The notes below the pieces were generated by a model, which did no database searches, was not told the origin of the DNA, and was given only the letters and a program-made list of their open reading frames with translations. A stretch of DNA of 64,000 nt from positions 1 to 64,000 of the forward strand of contig CAXXRM010000004.1 of assembly GCA_963663135.2 (NCBI GenBank), in the 5' to 3' direction. Source of the stretch: Io17-Chloro-G2 sp963663135 (GTDB lineage: Bacteria > Chloroflexota > Dehalococcoidia > Lucifugimonadales > UBA3495). A program made the position numbers and the translations under genes. This document shows, one piece after another, positions 25,612 through 34,691 of this stretch. The number at the start of each line of letters is the position of its first letter. Within the stretch, counting starts at the first letter, position 1.

Positions 25612-25644
25612 GCGTTTTGGCGGCGTTTTGGCAGCGTTTTAATT
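25612..25644. promoter_or_regulatory. Three direct repeats with 11-bp period upstream of the aminotransferase
   Basis: GCGTTTTGGCG, GCGTTTTGGCA and GCGTTTTAATT follow each other without gaps, one helical turn apart, about 93 bp upstream of the start at 25519. A regulator could bind such phased repeats cooperatively. No promoter consensus is certain here. Confidence 0.35.
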
Positions 25645-25710
25645 GATGAGACCCGGGAAAATTCCGGCAATGTCTTGGTAAGTCGAAAGCCTGTTCATCC
25701 GGACGGGAGC

Positions 25711-26508
25711 TTAAACTACTGCCGAGGTTCCACCGTCAATGTTGACGGCGATTCCGGTGAGGTAGCTGGCCCGCTCGGATGCCAGGAATGCTATGACGTC
25801 CCCAGCTTCCTCCGCTTCTCCCATCCGGCCCAGGGGCACGCCCCGGCGCGCCACCGTGTCGCTCCAGAATTGGTCCATGGACAGACCGGGGTCGGACTCT
25901 TTCAGCCGCGCGTATCGCGTCTCGTGTTGGCCGCTCTTGATCAGGCCGATACACACCGTGCTGACCAGGATGTTGTCTTTGGCCAGGTCTTTGGACAAGC
26001 CCTTGGTGATGGCTATGCCAGCCGCCCGGGAGATGGAAGTAGGCATCGAGGCGGGTCCCGGGGTCCGGCCGCCCAAGTTTGTCACGTTGATGATCCTTCC
26101 GCCGCCAACCTTCCGCATTTCCGGCACGGCCATTCGTATGAGCCTGACCGCTCCCCAAACCTTCAGGTCAAAATCATACTCCCACTCCTCGTCGCTGACC
26201 TCTTCGAACCCTTTCGCCAGGGAGGTTCCGGCGTTGTTCACTAGAATATCCAGGCGGCCGTAGCGGTCCAGCGTGGTCTGCAGCACCCTTCGGCTGGAGT
26301 CCGGGTCGGTAACGTCGGCAGACAGGGCCAGTACGTCGCCCTCGGTGGCGGTCTTAATCTCCTGTGCCGCCGCGTCCAGCACCTCTTGCCGGCGGGCCAC
26401 TATCACAACCTTGGACCCTTCCCGGGCCATACTCAACGCCGAGGCCTTGCCGATTCCCTCGCTGCCGCCGGTTATGATGGCGACCTTGTTTTCCAACCCC
26501 ATGTCCAT
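25711..26508 (-). CDS. Short-chain dehydrogenase/reductase with altered catalytic residues
   Basis: A 265-residue Rossmann-fold protein. The cofactor motif G-G-S-E-G-I-G and the L-V-N-N-A-G-T motif are intact, so it should bind NAD(P). The catalytic S-x12-Y-x3-K is not: the aligned segment reads N-V-T-N...S-M-P-T-S-I-S-R-A-A, placing Asn for Ser, Thr for Tyr and Arg for Lys. It ends with the usual I-A-V-N-I-D-G-G-T. ATG at 26506-26508 with AGGGG 9 nt upstream. It may be a non-catalytic or mechanistically different SDR. Divergent SDRs of this kind are known but poorly characterised. Confidence 0.85.
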   Translation of the reverse strand: MDMGLENKVAIITGGSEGIGKASALSMAREGSKVVIVARRQEVLDAAAQEIKTATEGDVLALSADVTDPDSSRRVLQTTLDRYGRLDILVNNAGTSLAKGFEEVSDEEWEYDFDLKVWGAVRLIRMAVPEMRKVGGGRIINVTNLGGRTPGPASMPTSISRAAGIAITKGLSKDLAKDNILVSTVCIGLIKSGQHETRYARLKESDPGLSMDQFWSDTVARRGVPLGRMGEAEEAGDVIAFLASERASYLTGIAVNIDGGTSAVV

Positions 26509-26545
26509 AAACAATTACCCCTGCGTAGATTAGTTGAACAGTAGA

Positions 26546-26697
26546 CTAGTATTACAACGACGTAAAGCCCAACAGGCCGTCTGATCCTTCAGATTCGGCC
26601 GCGATCGAGCTATCGCGATAGGTTCATGGAGTATGTTGTCAGGTCCAAATTGCCCGCGAAAATCGCCCTGCCAGATAAACCGGCATTGTAATACTGG
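26546..26697. repeat. MITE-like element, family N, copy A
   Basis: About 152 bp bounded by inverted ends CTAGTATTACAA (26546-26557) and TTGTAATACTGG (26686-26697). The interior shares GAGCTATCG, AGGTTCATGG, ATGTTG and CGCGAAAATC in the same order with copy B at 28337-28504. Non-coding, no transposase inside. Confidence 0.6.
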
Positions 26698-26777
26698 CGC
26701 GAAGAACGACAAGGCTATAGCCGAAACGACTGCGATGGCTATTCGCGTGAGCCGCGGTTCTTTCAAGGGGCCTCTGG

Positions 26778-27983
26778 TCAAGGGGCCTCTTGAGCCTGCG
26801 CAGCGGAGAACTCCTCTCCCACTGCCCAATAGGGACTCGAGCAAGCCGGCGTTATCTCATCCAGCCCTCCATGCTCCATGGCCTGCTGATAGGAGAGGAC
26901 AAAGGCGCTGAACTGAACCGCATCTCCGACGCGTGCGACGACATGCCCAGTTGCGTCGACTATCCCGACGCCCCCATCTACCAAGCTTAGCGCAAGAGTG
27001 CTTGGCCAGATGATCAGCGGGGGGTACGGTATATGGGAGCGGTCACTAACGCGAATGGCGGCATCGACCTCCAGACATTTTCCGTTCAGGACCAACTCGC
27101 CAACGAAGCGCTCCGCCTGCTGATCTGCAGCCAGCGTTCCATCCTGCCTGGGGAAGTAGACCTCAACATCCGGCAAGGCTTTGATTGTATTGGCCTCCCA
27201 CACGGGTCCCGGACAGCCTCCGCCATCCTGGTCGAAGAATCCGCCGCCCCCGGCAATTTCATCCCCAACCTTAGCTATAATTCGACCTGCTCCATTGCGG
27301 ACGTGGACCACGCCGTCGTGTACATGAGGCGTAAACCCGGCAGGCCAAATTATCGTGGTGGAACTGTCTTTCAGGCGAAGGCACCGGCCGTCTAAAACCA
27401 GCTCTCCGATGCCTGACGCAGTCATGAGCGCCTGGGCACTCGTGATTGCAGTCTTTTGTCTGAGGAACAGGACATCGGGGTCTGACAACCGCAGTTCGGC
27501 GGCCTCGTTCCTGGGATCGAAGGCGGTAACCTCGTCACCCACCAGGAAATAAGGCTCTGCACAAGACTCGGACAGCCCCTTTACCAATCCCAGATCCATG
27601 GCCTGCTGATATGTGACCGCGGCCCGGCTGAGGCGAACATGGTCTCCGACGCGCGCAACGATCCGGCCAAGCCCATCGACTATCCGCACCGCTCCGAATT
27701 CAGCTTCGAGTGTGAATGCGCTTGGCCAGATGAGCAACCAGGATTGTCGGGGGTTGGTGGCATTATTGGAGGGAACTTCAGCACGTAGACACCCATCGCT
27801 CAGGACCAGCTGTCCGGCGAAGTATTCTCCCCCACGGTCCGATCCCAGCGGCGCGTCGTGCTGCGGGAAAACCATAGAAGAGGCTTGACCGGCACCTGCC
27901 GACGGAGCGTCATGCGGTGGAGAAGTCTCGGTAGGCACTTGATCGTATTCCTGGCCGTCGCTGCATCCGGCGGCCAGTACCAC
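26778..27983 (-). CDS. Predicted lipoprotein with three tandem repeats; start codon unresolved
   Basis: A roughly 400-residue protein with three copies of a module: G-[QE]-L-V-L-x-[DN]-G-[RK]-C-L, then I-I-W-P-[SA], then I-[VR]-[DN]-[GA]-x-G-[RH]-[IV]-[VI]-A-[RK]-V-G-D. Two modules continue into T-Y-Q-Q-A-M / S-Y-Q-Q-A-M. Each carries cysteines that could form disulfides outside the cell. A lipobox (L-V-V-L-A-A-G-C) is obvious, but reading upstream gives R-L-V-I-V-S-L-L before it with no ATG, GTG or TTG; only GTG 27983 (leaving a five-residue signal) or non-standard CTG 27989 or 28019 remain. The gene is flanked by two MITE-like copies. Function unknown; possibly now broken at its start. Confidence 0.6.
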   Translation of the reverse strand: MVLAAGCSDGQEYDQVPTETSPPHDAPSAGAGQASSMVFPQHDAPLGSDRGGEYFAGQLVLSDGCLRAEVPSNNATNPRQSWLLIWPSAFTLEAEFGAVRIVDGLGRIVARVGDHVRLSRAAVTYQQAMDLGLVKGLSESCAEPYFLVGDEVTAFDPRNEAAELRLSDPDVLFLRQKTAITSAQALMTASGIGELVLDGRCLRLKDSSTTIIWPAGFTPHVHDGVVHVRNGAGRIIAKVGDEIAGGGGFFDQDGGGCPGPVWEANTIKALPDVEVYFPRQDGTLAADQQAERFVGELVLNGKCLEVDAAIRVSDRSHIPYPPLIIWPSTLALSLVDGGVGIVDATGHVVARVGDAVQFSAFVLSYQQAMEHGGLDEITPACSSPYWAVGEEFSAAQAQEAP

Positions 27984-28079
27984 CAGCAGGCTGACAATAA
28001 CGAGTCTAAGGCACCCCAGCCGGGGGCAGGTCGCAAACCAAGGAGGACCTGAAGCGGCTGAAAGGCTGTCTGTTGCAAA

Positions 28080-28336
28080 GTCTCTCAGGGTGGCACCCGT
28101 TTCAATATCTAGAAGTTACTGTTCTGCAACCACAGACACGTCAAGAAACTAAGGTGGTTGATGGGCTTGTGCACGTCAACAATTGATCTGCTATATGCGC
28201 GCTTCCTCTCAGTCGTTATTCGATGAGCACTGTTGCCTGATATCTAAAGGCCACCAAATTGGAAAAAATCAGGAACCTTCACCCTGATGTTTGCTCTGGA
28301 CATGCAAGCAGCAGTTCATCTGTTATGAACAATTAA
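28080..28336. other. Intergenic region upstream of the three-repeat lipoprotein
   Basis: No gene is supported. On the reverse strand a weak promoter is possible, TTGCAG then 16 bp then TATTGA near 28099-28125. The composition is AT-richer than the flanks, fitting an acquired segment. Confidence 0.25.
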
Positions 28337-28504
28337 CGAGCATTACAACCACTGATAGCCCAATATGCGGCCCGGTCTTCGTATTCGGCCACGACCGAGC
28401 TATCGAGGTAGGTTCATGGCCGTATGTTGGCAGGTTCCATTTGGCCGCCTGGCCGCTTGGCCGCGAAAATCACCCAGCTCGATAAACTGTTGTTGTGATA
28501 CTGG
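28337..28504. repeat. MITE-like element, family N, copy B
   Basis: About 168 bp bounded by AGCATTACAA (28339-28348) and TTGTGATACTGG (28493-28504), the diverged counterparts of copy A's ends. Shares interior words with copy A in the same orientation (GAGCTATCG, AGGTTCATGG, ATGTTGGCAGG, CGCGAAAATC). An extra GGCCGCCTGGCCGCTTGGCC stretch accounts for the length difference. Confidence 0.6.
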
Positions 28505-28561
28505 ATGCGTGACTGAGCTGGCGTGATTTCCCCGGATGGCGTGCCTGCGGCGAACGTCTAA

Positions 28562-29445
28562 GAGGGTGTGTGAGAAAGGGCTAAACCTGCACGAATTTCT
28601 CTTGGGGAGTGGGTCAGCAATCTTGCTATTGTGGGGGTATGAACAGAAAACCTTATCCCAGCGATTTGACCGACGCCCAGTGGGCGGAATTAGCTCCCTT
28701 ACTGCCGCCAAGCAAACCCAGGGGGCATCCTCGGACCGTGGACTTGCGCGAAGTAGTAAATGGCGTTCTGTATGTGCTGCGCGGCGGCATACCCTGGCGC
28801 ATGGCGCCCCATGACCTGCCGCCCTGGGGGGCGATTTGGTGGTATTTTCGGAAGTGGCGCAGAGATGGGACCTGGGAGAGCATTGAGGCGGCGCTGCGTC
28901 CCAGGGTTCGGGAGGCTGAGGGACACGAGGCTACGCCCAGCGCCGCGATCATCGACAGCCAGTCGGTGAAGACCACGGAAAAAGGGGGCCCAGAGGCTAC
29001 GATGCAGGCAAGAAGGTTGCTGGGCGCAAGCGTCACATCGCAGTAGATACTTTAGGACTGCTCTTGGCCGTCGTGGTACATGCCGCCAACATTCAGGACC
29101 GGGATGGAGCCAAGCTGGTGTTGAGCAAAATGGTGGGCCGGTTTCCCAGGCTCAAAGTGATCTGGGCTGACGGGGCATACGCTGGCAAGTTGGTAGCCTG
29201 GGCCTGGGTCACTGGCGGTTGGCTGCTGACCGTGATCCGGCGGAGGCCGGACACTCACTCCTTTGAGGTGCTGCCCCGCCGGTGGGTGGTGGAGCGGACG
29301 TTGGCGTGGCTGGGCCGCTGCCGGCGCTTGAGCAAAGACTATGAAGCCCTACCGGAAACCAGCGAGGCTTGGGTTTATGTAGCCATGATCCATCTCATGC
29401 TCAAAAGACTCCAGCCAGCTTGAACCGGATTTCTCACACACCCTC
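28562..29445 (+). mobile_element. IS5-family insertion sequence (884 bp)
   Basis: Perfect 16-bp terminal inverted repeats GAGGGTGTGTGAGAAA (28562-28577) and its complement (29430-29445). Direct TAA copies flank it at 28559-28561 and 29446-29448, a target duplication. It carries one transposase split over two frames. Adjacent on the right to a second IS that shares the 29446-29448 TAA. Confidence 0.9.
28639..29423 (+). CDS. IS5-family transposase made by -1 frameshift (two overlapping frames)
   Basis: The first frame (28639-29046) begins M-N-R-K-P-Y-P-S-D-L-T-D-A-Q-W and carries the DUF4096-type N-terminal domain and the first catalytic Asp (I-I-D-S-Q-S-V-K). Homology then moves into the -1 frame: G-P-R-G-Y-D-A-G-K-K-V, A-D-G-A-Y-A-G with the second Asp, and W-V-V-E-R-T-L-A-W-L with the catalytic Glu. 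The switch lies at G-GGC-CCA (28986-28992), a canonical slippery heptamer in the correct phase. Slippage gives a 261-residue transposase, the normal length. ATG start at 28639. DDE triad intact, so the element may be active. Confidence 0.85.
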
Positions 29446-29448
29446 TAA

Positions 29449-30366
29449 GAAACTATCTCAAATTAGCGAGGCTCCATTGACGGCGGTACCAGATAAGGGC
29501 ACATGCCAGTTGGAGCAGACCCAGGTAATTGGACGGCTTCTTGTCGTAGCGCACCAGTATCGCTCGGCACTTGGACAGCCAGCCCAGGGTGCGTTCCACC
29601 ACCCACCGCCGGGCCGGGTGGGTCTTCTCGCCTGATTGGTCCAATTTCTCCTCGCCAATACGCCGAATCTGCGGCTGGTATCCGGCGTCGGCGACGGTCC
29701 CGTGGCCGGTGGGATTGTCATACCCCTTGTCCAGGCACAGGTTTTGGGCGCCTTCCGGCCGCTCCACCACTATGCTCTCCAGCGTCGGCCTAAGGAGTTT
29801 CGTATCGTGGACATTAGCTCCGGCCACCACCACGCTCAGTGGTCCGCCAGCCCCGTCGACCAGGATGCTTTTCTTGCTCCCAGCCTTGCCCCGGTCCGTG
29901 GGATTGCGTCCAATAGCGCCCCCCCAAAACGCGCTTTTCCCATCGAGCAGTCGGCTGACTGCCATTCCCAGTTTACGCCGTCCAACTCCCGGCATTCTTC
30001 TATCAGGACGGCCCAGATACGCTCCAGCACCCCACCCTCTACCCATCGCTGGAAGGTCCGGTGGATGGTGCTGTCATCCCCCAACTCCTTGGGCAAGTGG
30101 TTCCATTGGCAGGAGCTACGCATACGGAAGATGACGCCTTCCAGCATCCTCCGCTGGTTCACCCGTTTGCGCCCCTTCGCCTTGGGTGGGTCCAACTCCA
30201 AAATCACCGGTTCAATTCGCTCCCACAGATCATCGGGTATTTCCCATATCGTGGGCAGAGTCTCGCTCTTTCCCATCATCCACCACCACCACCCAAGTTT
30301 CCCCCAGCTTAACCCAACCGCCTATGTGTTCTCCCTTTCAGACCAATCCTAATTTGAGATAGTTTC
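29449..30366 (-). mobile_element. Second IS5-family insertion sequence (918 bp)
   Basis: Perfect 18-bp inverted ends GAAACTATCTCAAATTAG (29449-29466) and its complement (30349-30366). TAA lies on both sides (29446-29448 and 30367-30369). It is unrelated in sequence to the adjacent element except at family level, and it lies 25 bp from the trpB stop. Confidence 0.9.
29453..30279 (-). CDS. IS5-family transposase made by -1 frameshift (two overlapping frames)
   Basis: The first frame (30279 down to 29836) starts M-M-G-K-S-E-T-L-P and contains the N-terminal domain W-E-I-P-D-D-L-W-E-R-I-E-P. Around S-A-D-C-S-M-G-K the homology shifts to the -1 frame, which continues G-G-A-I-G-R-N-P-T-D-R-G-K, L-V-D-G-A-G-G-P-L-S-V-V-V-A-G-A-N-V-H-D, L-D-K-G-Y-D and R-R-W-V-V-E-R-T-L-G-W-L. 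A slippery G-GGA-AAA (29941 down to 29935) lies in phase at the switch. The fused product is 275 residues with DDE residues present. It lies convergently with the other transposase. Confidence 0.83.
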
Positions 30367-30391
30367 TAAGTCATTCCAGGATTCGGACGGG

Positions 30392-31586
<1,195 letters not shown>

Positions 31587-31600
<14 letters not shown>

Positions 31601-32354
31601 GGTCAGATACCTCTACGCTGCTCCTACGCCGATCCCTGGACTCAGCCGGCGGCCTAAGCGAATCTCCCAACCCCCTGGCGACCTGGATGAAATCTCTGAT
31701 TTTGCCGGCGTCTTTGACTCCCTGGGTCTCCACACCACTGGAAACGTCGACACCCCAGGGCTGAACGCACTCAATAGCCTGTCCGACCGTATCCGGCAAA
31801 AGGCCTCCTGCCAGAAGGAAGGAATGGCCCTGGCGGGACAGTTCCGCGGCCACTCCCCAGTCAAAGCTCTCCCCGGTACCACCGGGTATACCCTCCACCA
31901 ACCGGTCCAGGGTGACCATATTTCCGGAGGATGAGTAGCGCTTGATCTGGTCCACCAGGGTTTGCCAAGCCGATTCGTCGGCGGTTTCATCGCCCGTGAA
32001 ATCGGTTCCCTTGATATTGCTGGAGACGTGGATGACCTTAATGACCGGCCGGTCAGCGCCGGCACAATACTCAATGGATTCGCTGCCGCAGAGTTGCAGG
32101 AGGTCCAACCCGCAGGCATTGGCAGTGTGGTTGACTTCTTCCAGGGGTTGGTCGGCGAACAGGCCCACTACCTGGGGAGCGTCAATCCCCTTGGCTTTGA
32201 TCCCGGACACGATGGCCGCCGCGGTCGGAAGGTCAACCCGGCGGGGCCTTCCCGGCACGAACACCAACCCGATGTAGTCAGCGCCGGCATCCGCGGCAAC
32301 CTGGGCGTCTTCCAAACGGCGGATGCCGCAAATTTTTACTTTAGGAGCTGCCAC
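31587..32354 (-). CDS. trpF: Phosphoribosylanthranilate isomerase
   Basis: A 255-residue TIM-barrel isomerase that converts PRA to CdRP. V-K-I-C-G-I-R-R at the N-terminus carries the catalytic Cys, V-T-L-D-R-L-V the catalytic Asp region, F-L-L-A-G-G-L and V-D-V-S-S-G-V-E the phosphate-binding loops. The C-terminal 25 residues (E-S-R-D-R-R-R-S) are an extra tail. GTG start at 32352-32354; overlaps trpC and trpB by 14 bp each, a tightly coupled arrangement. Confidence 0.94.
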
Positions 32355-33159
32355 TGGTTGGGACCCCTTGTCCGGTTAGCTCCCTCACCTTTTGTCCCAC
32401 GTCCGAGGCGGTTACCAGGGCTTCCCCAACCAGCACCGCGTTCACCCCGACGGCAGACACCCGGCGAAGGTCGGCCGGGCTGGAAATGCCGCTTTCACTG
32501 ACAATGATCTTGCCACGGGGGACCTTGGGCGCAAGGGCTTCGGAAACCGCGAGGTCCGTATTGAAGGTCCGGAGGTCCCGGTTGTTGATGCCGATAATCT
32601 CTGCGCCCGAATCCAGGGCAACGGTTAGTTCATCTTCGTCATGCACTTCGACCAGGCATTGCATCCAGAGTTCCTGACTGAGGCCCAACAACTTCTTTAA
32701 CAGGTCTGGCTCGAGGATAGCCACGATCAGCAGCAGGGCGTCGGCGCCTGCGGCACGGGCCTCATACACCTGGTAGGGATCGAAAATAAAGTCCTTCCTC
32801 AGCACGGGAGCTCGGCCGGCGGATCCCGTGGACTTAATCTGGTCCAGGTGTTCCAGTTCGCCTTCGAACCTGGGGTCTGTCAGTACGGACAATGCCGCCG
32901 CGCCGTTTTCGACATAGGTCCTGGCCAGGTCCAGCGGGTCAAAGTTGGGACGCAGGAGTCCGCGGGACGGCGACGCTTTCTTTACCTCGGCGATCAACCA
33001 CACGCCGCCTCCCAACAAAGCGCCCGAGAGGTTCAACGGAGGCGGTTGCCGGGTTATTTTTTCCTGCAGGTTGGCGAGGGAGACCAACTCCTTCTGCCGC
33101 GCCAGTTCAGGGGTCTTGGCGGCGACGATGTCGCCCAGTATGTTGGCTGGTCCGGTCAT
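32341..33159 (-). CDS. trpC: Indole-3-glycerol-phosphate synthase
   Basis: A 272-residue TIM-barrel enzyme that closes the indole ring of CdRP. I-A-E-V-K-K-A-S-P-S-R-G has the catalytic Lys/Glu, V-L-T-D-P-R-F-E-G, V-L-R-K-D-F-I-F-D-P-Y-Q (catalytic Lys), I-G-I-N-N-R-D-L-R-T-F and I-V-S-E-S-G-I complete the set. ATG start at 33157-33159. Third of four tightly spaced genes trpD-C-F-B; a 100-bp gap separates it from trpD. Confidence 0.95.
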   Translation of the reverse strand: MTGPANILGDIVAAKTPELARQKELVSLANLQEKITRQPPPLNLSGALLGGGVWLIAEVKKASPSRGLLRPNFDPLDLARTYVENGAAALSVLTDPRFEGELEHLDQIKSTGSAGRAPVLRKDFIFDPYQVYEARAAGADALLLIVAILEPDLLKKLLGLSQELWMQCLVEVHDEDELTVALDSGAEIIGINNRDLRTFNTDLAVSEALAPKVPRGKIIVSESGISSPADLRRVSAVGVNAVLVGEALVTASDVGQKVRELTGQGVPTSGSS

Positions 33160-33261
33160 TAAACGATTGCCTGCCTATCCTTTGATACTACTCTCTTTGA
33201 TACCACCCTTTGATGCCGCCGGTGATGCCTGGAGTCTTGTCCGGGAACCGGATTTGCGCAA

Positions 33262-34275
33262 CTAATCCAGCGTTTGGCTTAACGCCGCCAACCCTTCCAG
33301 TTTTTGCATCGCTTCGCCACTGTCAATAACCGCTGCCGCCAACTCTACTCCCTGGGGCAGATTGTCCACTTTGTCTCCAGCCAGCAACACGCCGGCCGAA
33401 TTCAGCAATACAGTGTCCCGAATCGGGCCTTTTTCGCCATTGAACAGGCGGCGCATGGTGGCAGCGTTGGCGTCCTGGTCTCCTCCGGCGATGTCTCCGA
33501 CAGAGCAGGTAGGGAGGCCGGCGTCATCCGGTGTTAGCGTCCATCGCCGGACCTCCCCGCCTTGCAATTCCCAAACCGAGTTCTCTCCGGAAAGAGACAG
33601 CTCGTCCAGGCCGCCGTGGCCGTGGACCACGAGAACGTGGCGTGCGCCCAGGGTATTCATCACTTGCGCCATCGTTTCGCCGATTTCAGGGATGCCCACA
33701 CCCAAAAGCTGGCTTTGGGCGCCCGCAGGGTTGGTCAGAGGTCCCAGGATGTTGAACACCGTCGGAATCCCGATTTCCCGGCGCACAGGCCCGGCATGAC
33801 GCATCGCGGGGTGGAACGCCGGGGCGAACATGAAGCCAATGCCCAGTTCCTTGAGGCAACGGGCCACTGAATCCGGGGTTAGCTCAAGCTTGACCCCCAG
33901 GGCTTCCAAGACGTCTGCGGCCCCGCAGGCGCCCGAGGCGGCGCGGTTGCCGTGTTTGGCAACGGTCAACCCCGCGCCGGCGGCCACGAAAGCGCAGGCT
34001 GTGGAGATATTAAATGTGTTCTTGCCGTCGCCCCCGGTGCCGACCGAGTCGACCAACGGCCCTTCCACCTCGACGCGCAGCGCCTTTTGCCGCATTACGG
34101 AGGCCATGCCGGCAATCTCCGGAACGGTCTCACCCTTCAATCGCAGGGCGGTCAAAAACGCCCCCAACTGGCCCGGAGTGGCTTCCCCTTCCATGATTTC
34201 ATTCATGACTGCGGAGGCTTCCTGGAAATCCAGCGAGCGGCCGGACACCAGGGCATCTATGGCTTCACGAATCAT
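33262..34275 (-). CDS. trpD: Anthranilate phosphoribosyltransferase
   Basis: A 337-residue enzyme that joins anthranilate to PRPP. D-S-V-G-T-G-G-D-G-K-N-T-F-N-I-S-T is the PRPP/Mg2+ loop, K-H-G-N-R-A-A-S-G the anthranilate region, and H-A-G-P-V-R-R-E-I-G the conserved tail of the binding site. Length and motifs are standard. A family-M element separates it from trpG, and a promoter in that gap could give trpDCFB independent expression. Confidence 0.95.
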   Translation of the reverse strand: MIREAIDALVSGRSLDFQEASAVMNEIMEGEATPGQLGAFLTALRLKGETVPEIAGMASVMRQKALRVEVEGPLVDSVGTGGDGKNTFNISTACAFVAAGAGLTVAKHGNRAASGACGAADVLEALGVKLELTPDSVARCLKELGIGFMFAPAFHPAMRHAGPVRREIGIPTVFNILGPLTNPAGAQSQLLGVGIPEIGETMAQVMNTLGARHVLVVHGHGGLDELSLSGENSVWELQGGEVRRWTLTPDDAGLPTCSVGDIAGGDQDANAATMRRLFNGEKGPIRDTVLLNSAGVLLAGDKVDNLPQGVELAAAVIDSGEAMQKLEGLAALSQTLD

Positions 34276-34342
34276 TAGCAGTCTCGGAAGTTGGATTTTT
34301 AACCCGTAATTTTGACCGAATCTTAGTATCTCGGAAGGCCCA

Positions 34343-34371
34343 AGTATATATCACGCTGAAAGACCCGTCAC
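34343..34371 (-). promoter_or_regulatory. Possible internal promoter ahead of trpD
   Basis: On the reverse strand GTGACG (34366-34371), 17 bp, and TATACT (34343-34348) lie about 70 bp upstream of trpD, on the trpD side of the repeat insertion. This would keep trpDCFB expressed if the repeat disturbed read-through from trpE. Confidence 0.4.
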
Positions 34372-34412
34372 CGGATAGTGGAGCATAGAAAGGGCTTTTT
34401 GATCGTCCCACA

Positions 34413-34576
34413 TCATTCCCCCGCAGCGGGAATCGCGAGCCTTTCGTGTCGTTCAACCACGGGGGGATGTGGGGGAATGGCCGGGGTGAGACGGCCATCC
34501 ACCCGGAGTGCCTCCGTTGCCGTAACCGTGTCGGCGCATAGAAAGGGCTCTGGATTCCCACTGCGGTGAGAATGAC
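34413..34576. repeat. Family-M MITE-like element, degenerate copy inside the trp operon
   Basis: Left arm CATTCCCCCGCAGCGGGAAT (about 34413-34442) and right arm GGGCTCTGGATTCCCACTGC (34545-34576) are inverted and diverged. The interior (TGTCGTTCAACCACG, CCACCCGG, CTCCGTTGCC) is shared with the copy at 39307-39472. A third partial arm (AGAAAGGGCTTTTT) precedes it at 34386. It separates trpG from trpD. Confidence 0.75.
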
Positions 34577-34691
34577 GGGGGTTGGGCGCCGGCCGGCCCA
34601 CAATCTCCCATCCGAGGCAGCAGGAATTTTGGACGCTGCGCCAGCGAGTGGAATGTGAGACTGCGCATGGGCTGCGGGAAAGCTGCTCCGG

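Noticed and set aside
28639..29423. First IS transposase called as a pseudogene because of a frameshift
   Set aside because: The shift occurs at a canonical in-phase slippery heptamer, inverted repeats are perfect and DDE residues intact; a programmed shift is more likely.
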